Assembly (NCBI GenBank): GCA_030526765.1
Contig: JAUNCB010000028.1
Location: 1-9,378 of the forward strand
Reading direction: 5' to 3'
DNA: 9,378 nt
Origin: Bacillota bacterium
GTDB lineage: Bacteria > Bacillota > Clostridia > Lachnospirales > Anaerotignaceae
Below, in pieces: positions 7,213 to 9,378 of this stretch; the stretch's first letter is position 1; each line of letters opens with the position of its first letter. Made by a program: the position numbers and the translations under genes. Under the pieces are notes generated by a model. That model was not told where the DNA came from, did not search any database, and worked only from the letters and a program-made list of their open reading frames with translations.

Positions 7213-9111
7213 ATGGCATTTTTACCTGTAACAAAAACGGAAATGCTGGAAAGAGGCTGGGAACAGCCCGATTTTGTATATATCTGCGGGGATGCTTATG
7301 TGGATCATCCATCCTTTGGTGCAGCGATCATCTGTCGTGTGCTGGAAAGCCACGGCTATAAGGTTTGCTTTTTGGCACAGCCGGATTGGCGCAGCACGGA
7401 GGATTTTACCCGTTTTGGAGAGCCTCGTCTTGGCTTTCTGGTCAGTGCGGGGAATATCGATTCCATGGTGAATCATTATACGGTAGCAAAAAAGAAACGG
7501 AAAAAGGATTATTATACACCCGGCGGGGAAATGGGGAAAAGACCGGACCGTGCGACGATCGTATACTGTAATAAACTGAGAGAGGTTTATAAGAAAACAC
7601 CGATCATCATTGGCGGCGTGGAGGCCAGCCTGAGAAGACTGAGCCATTATGATTATTGGGATAATAAAGTGCGCCGTTCCATTCTGCTGGACAGTGGTGC
7701 AGACCTGCTTCTGTATGGTATGGGGGAACACCAGATCATTGAAATGGCAGAGGCGCTGGACAGCGGCATTCCTGTGAACGAGCTGACCTTTCTTCGCGGC
7801 TCTGTATATAAGACAAAGGATATCTCCCGTGCAGTGGACTATATCCTTCTCCCCAAATATAAGGAGATCGTAAAAGATAAGGATAAATATAACGAGAGTT
7901 TTCTGATTCAGTATCAGAATACGGATGCCGTCCTTGGAAAGACATTGATCGAGGAATACGATGAATGGACTGTGGTACAGAATCCGCCTTCTCCACCCCT
8001 GCGGACAGCGGAGCTGGACAAGGTGTATGCCCTGAATTTTGAGCGGAATTATCACCCCATGTATATAGAACAGGGGGGAGTGCCTGCCATTGAGGAGGTA
8101 AAATTTTCTCTGGTCAGCAACCGTGGCTGCTTTGGGAACTGTAATTTCTGTGCACTGGCATTCCATCAGGGCAGAGTGGTTACAGCAAGAAGCCATCATT
8201 CTCTGGTTTCTGAAGCGGAAAAAATCACATGGGATCCCGATTTTAAGGGATATATTCATGATGTGGGCGGCCCTACGGCAAATTTCCGCGGCCCTGCCTG
8301 CAAAAAGCAGCTGGAGCAGGGGGCTTGTCGGGACAGACAGTGCCTCTGGCCTACCAAGTGTCCCAATCTGGAGGTAGACCATAAGGATTATGTGCAGCTC
8401 CTGCGTAAGATCAGAGAGATCCCCCGGATCAAAAAGGTATTTATACGCTCCGGGATCCGCTATGATTATCTGATCTATGATAAAGATGAAACCTTCTTCA
8501 ATGAACTGTGTAAATATCATGTCAGCGGGCAGCTGAAGGTGGCACCGGAGCATGTTTCCGAAAAGGTGCTGATGAAAATGGGCAAGCCTGCGGGAGATGT
8601 TTATGAAAGATTCGTAAAGAAATATTATGAAATCAATAAACGTCTTGGTATGGAGCAGTATCTGGTGCCCTATCTGATGAGCAGCCACCCCGGAAGCGAT
8701 CTGGATGCGGCCATTGAGCTGGCAGAATATCTGCGAGATATTCATCATATGCCGGAGCAGGTACAGGATTTTTATCCGACACCCGGTACGCTTTCCACTG
8801 CCATGTATTATACAGAAAAGGATCCCAGAACAGGAGAAGCGGTATATGTGCCGAAATCCCCTCATGAAAAGGCAATGCAGCGGGCATTGATGCAGTATCG
8901 TCTGCCTCAGAATTATGAACTGGTGATGGAAGCACTGAAGAAAGCCCATAGGGAAGACCTGATCGGCTTTGAGAAGCACTGCCTGATCCGTCCCAGAAAG
9001 ATGAAACGGGATACTGCCTATAAGGGCGGAAAACCCGTAAAAAATGGCGGAGAACAGAAGAAACCTGCCAAAAAGAAGACCATTCGTAACGTTCATAAAA
9101 AGAAGCGTTAA
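7213..9111 (+). CDS. ygiQ: YgiQ-family radical SAM protein
   Basis: A 632-residue radical SAM protein of the YgiQ (UPF0313) family, whose reaction is not established. The N-terminal part (about 1-290) resembles the family's N-terminal, B12-binding-like domain, with [16 protein letters not shown] at the start and [20 protein letters not shown] near residues 133-152. The iron-sulphur motif is C306-x3-C310-x2-C313 in [12 protein letters not shown], the ligands for a 4Fe-4S cluster that splits S-adenosylmethionine. A second conserved Cys set follows at C363, C372, C377 and C383, typical of YgiQ and perhaps a second metal site. The C terminus ends in a Lys/Arg-rich tail from about residue 597. AAGGAGG at 7199-7205 lies 7 nt before the ATG. 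The gene is transcribed alone between a candidate promoter and a strong terminator. Other radical SAM families with a B12-like domain are less likely given the paired cysteine sets. Confidence 0.93.
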   Translation: MAFLPVTKTEMLERGWEQPDFVYICGDAYVDHPSFGAAIICRVLESHGYKVCFLAQPDWRSTEDFTRFGEPRLGFLVSAGNIDSMVNHYTVAKKKRKKDYYTPGGEMGKRPDRATIVYCNKLREVYKKTPIIIGGVEASLRRLSHYDYWDNKVRRSILLDSGADLLLYGMGEHQIIEMAEALDSGIPVNELTFLRGSVYKTKDISRAVDYILLPKYKEIVKDKDKYNESFLIQYQNTDAVLGKTLIEEYDEWTVVQNPPSPPLRTAELDKVYALNFERNYHPMYIEQGGVPAIEEVKFSLVSNRGCFGNCNFCALAFHQGRVVTARSHHSLVSEAEKITWDPDFKGYIHDVGGPTANFRGPACKKQLEQGACRDRQCLWPTKCPNLEVDHKDYVQLLRKIREIPRIKKVFIRSGIRYDYLIYDKDETFFNELCKYHVSGQLKVAPEHVSEKVLMKMGKPAGDVYERFVKKYYEINKRLGMEQYLVPYLMSSHPGSDLDAAIELAEYLRDIHHMPEQVQDFYPTPGTLSTAMYYTEKDPRTGEAVYVPKSPHEKAMQRALMQYRLPQNYELVMEALKKAHREDLIGFEKHCLIRPRKMKRDTAYKGGKPVKNGGEQKKPAKKKTIRNVHKKKR

Positions 9112-9134
9112 GAACAAGTTAAGATATAAAAAAT

Positions 9135-9187
9135 AAATGCTTTTGTCAGTTTGCATGAAGGGAATTGATAAAAGCATTTTGTTTTTT
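9135..9187 (+). terminator. Intrinsic terminator after ygiQ (possibly works both ways)
   Basis: A 14-bp stem with one G-T pair (9135-9148 with 9166-9179) and a 17-nt loop is followed by T4-G-T6 (9177-9187). The A-rich stretch before the stem (9127-9137) would give a T-run on the other strand, so it may also act in reverse. Confidence 0.85.
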
Positions 9188-9330
9188 ATAGATAATTTTT
9201 GCGGAACAAACAAAATTTATGCAAAAAAATGCTGAAAAATGAATTACAGCAGGAAATGTATTGACGGAGGTGCATATTTATTGCAAACTGATATATGTAG
9301 TATTCAAAACTATCTTGAGAGGTATTTTAT
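9188..9330. other. AT-rich gap between the ygiQ terminator and degV
   Basis: No RNA gene or clear operator is seen. Promoter-like pieces are weak: TTGATA (9165-9170) with TATAGA (9187-9192) at 16 bp, overlapping the terminator, and TTGACG (9261-9266) with no good -10 at 16-18 bp. GGAGG at 9266-9270 is a strong ribosome-site match far from the degV start and may serve the short ORF at 9281. Confidence 0.5.
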
Positions 9331-9337
9331 ATGGTAA
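9281..9337 (+). CDS. Possible 18-codon leader ORF overlapping degV start
   Basis: A TTG start at 9281 lies 10 nt after GGAGG (9266-9270). It would encode MQTDICSIQNYLERYFIW and stop at TAA 9335-9337, overlapping the first codons of degV in another frame (ATGGTAA). Overlap of this kind can couple translation. There is no homology support and short ORFs are common by chance, so the call is weak. Confidence 0.2.
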   Translation: MQTDICSIQNYLERYFIW

Positions 9338-9378
9338 AAATTATTACAGATTCTTCTACACTTTATACTCCTGAGGAA
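9331..9378 (+). CDS. DegV-family fatty-acid-binding protein (3' end cut by window)
   Basis: Only 16 codons are visible: MVKIITDSSTLYTPEE. The family opens with a strand ending in T-D-S-(S/T), exactly as here (TDSST), where the Asp-Ser loop helps hold the fatty-acid carboxylate. DegV/FakB proteins bind a fatty acid and, with a FakA kinase, deliver acyl phosphate to lipid synthesis. GAGAGG at 9317-9322 lies 8 nt before the ATG at 9331. The call rests on the N terminus only, so which member of the family it is cannot be said. Confidence 0.82.
   Translation, partial: MVKIITDSSTLYTPEE

Noticed and set aside
7222..9213. A 663-codon open frame on the - strand across ygiQ
   Set aside because: It is the mirror of a clear radical SAM gene, its translation has no recognisable motif, and it has no promoter or ribosome site. 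Codon bias of the + strand gene explains the lack of stops.
1..9378. tRNA, rRNA, CRISPR array, insertion sequence or attachment site
   Set aside because: No cloverleaf, spaced repeats, transposase frame or flanking terminal repeats were seen.

Overview
This window looks like a low-to-mid GC Clostridia (Firmicutes) chromosome, plausibly Lachnospiraceae. The reasons are strong AGGAGG-type ribosome sites about 7 nt before starts, use of TTG starts, tight hairpin-plus-T-run terminators, and a STAS/RsbW-type gene pair next to a clostridial-type ygiQ and a degV. The taxon is an inference from style, not from a marker gene. All recognisable genes are on the + strand.

Region 1 (about 2-6196) is the 3' end of a contractile-tail (phage-tail-like or contractile injection system) baseplate operon. 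It holds a large baseplate-J/gp6-like protein cut by the window's left edge, a second shorter J-like protein (2989-5076), and a P2 gpI-like/TIGR02242-type tail protein (5090-6196). They are 13-14 nt apart, each new start has its own Shine-Dalgarno, and no terminator lies between them. Together they would build the wedges that connect sheath, hub and fibres. No capsid, terminase, lysis or integrase gene is visible, and the locus runs straight into ordinary chromosomal genes. This fits a domesticated contractile injection system or tailocin-like particle better than a complete prophage, but the upstream part is not seen.

Region 2 (about 6197-7154) is a partner-switching regulatory pair: a STAS anti-sigma-factor antagonist (6284-6583) with its own candidate promoter and a strong terminator, then an RsbW/SpoIIAB-like ATP-binding kinase (best start TTG at 6700) with its own terminator. 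No sigma factor gene is adjacent. Whether the pair controls the contractile system or is only a neighbour cannot be decided from the sequence.

Region 3 (about 7153-9187) is a self-contained transcription unit for a YgiQ-family radical SAM protein: extended -10 promoter, consensus ribosome site, gene, and strong terminator. Region 4 (9188-9378) is an AT-rich gap followed by the first 16 codons of a DegV-family fatty-acid-binding protein. A possible 18-codon leader ORF overlaps the degV start.
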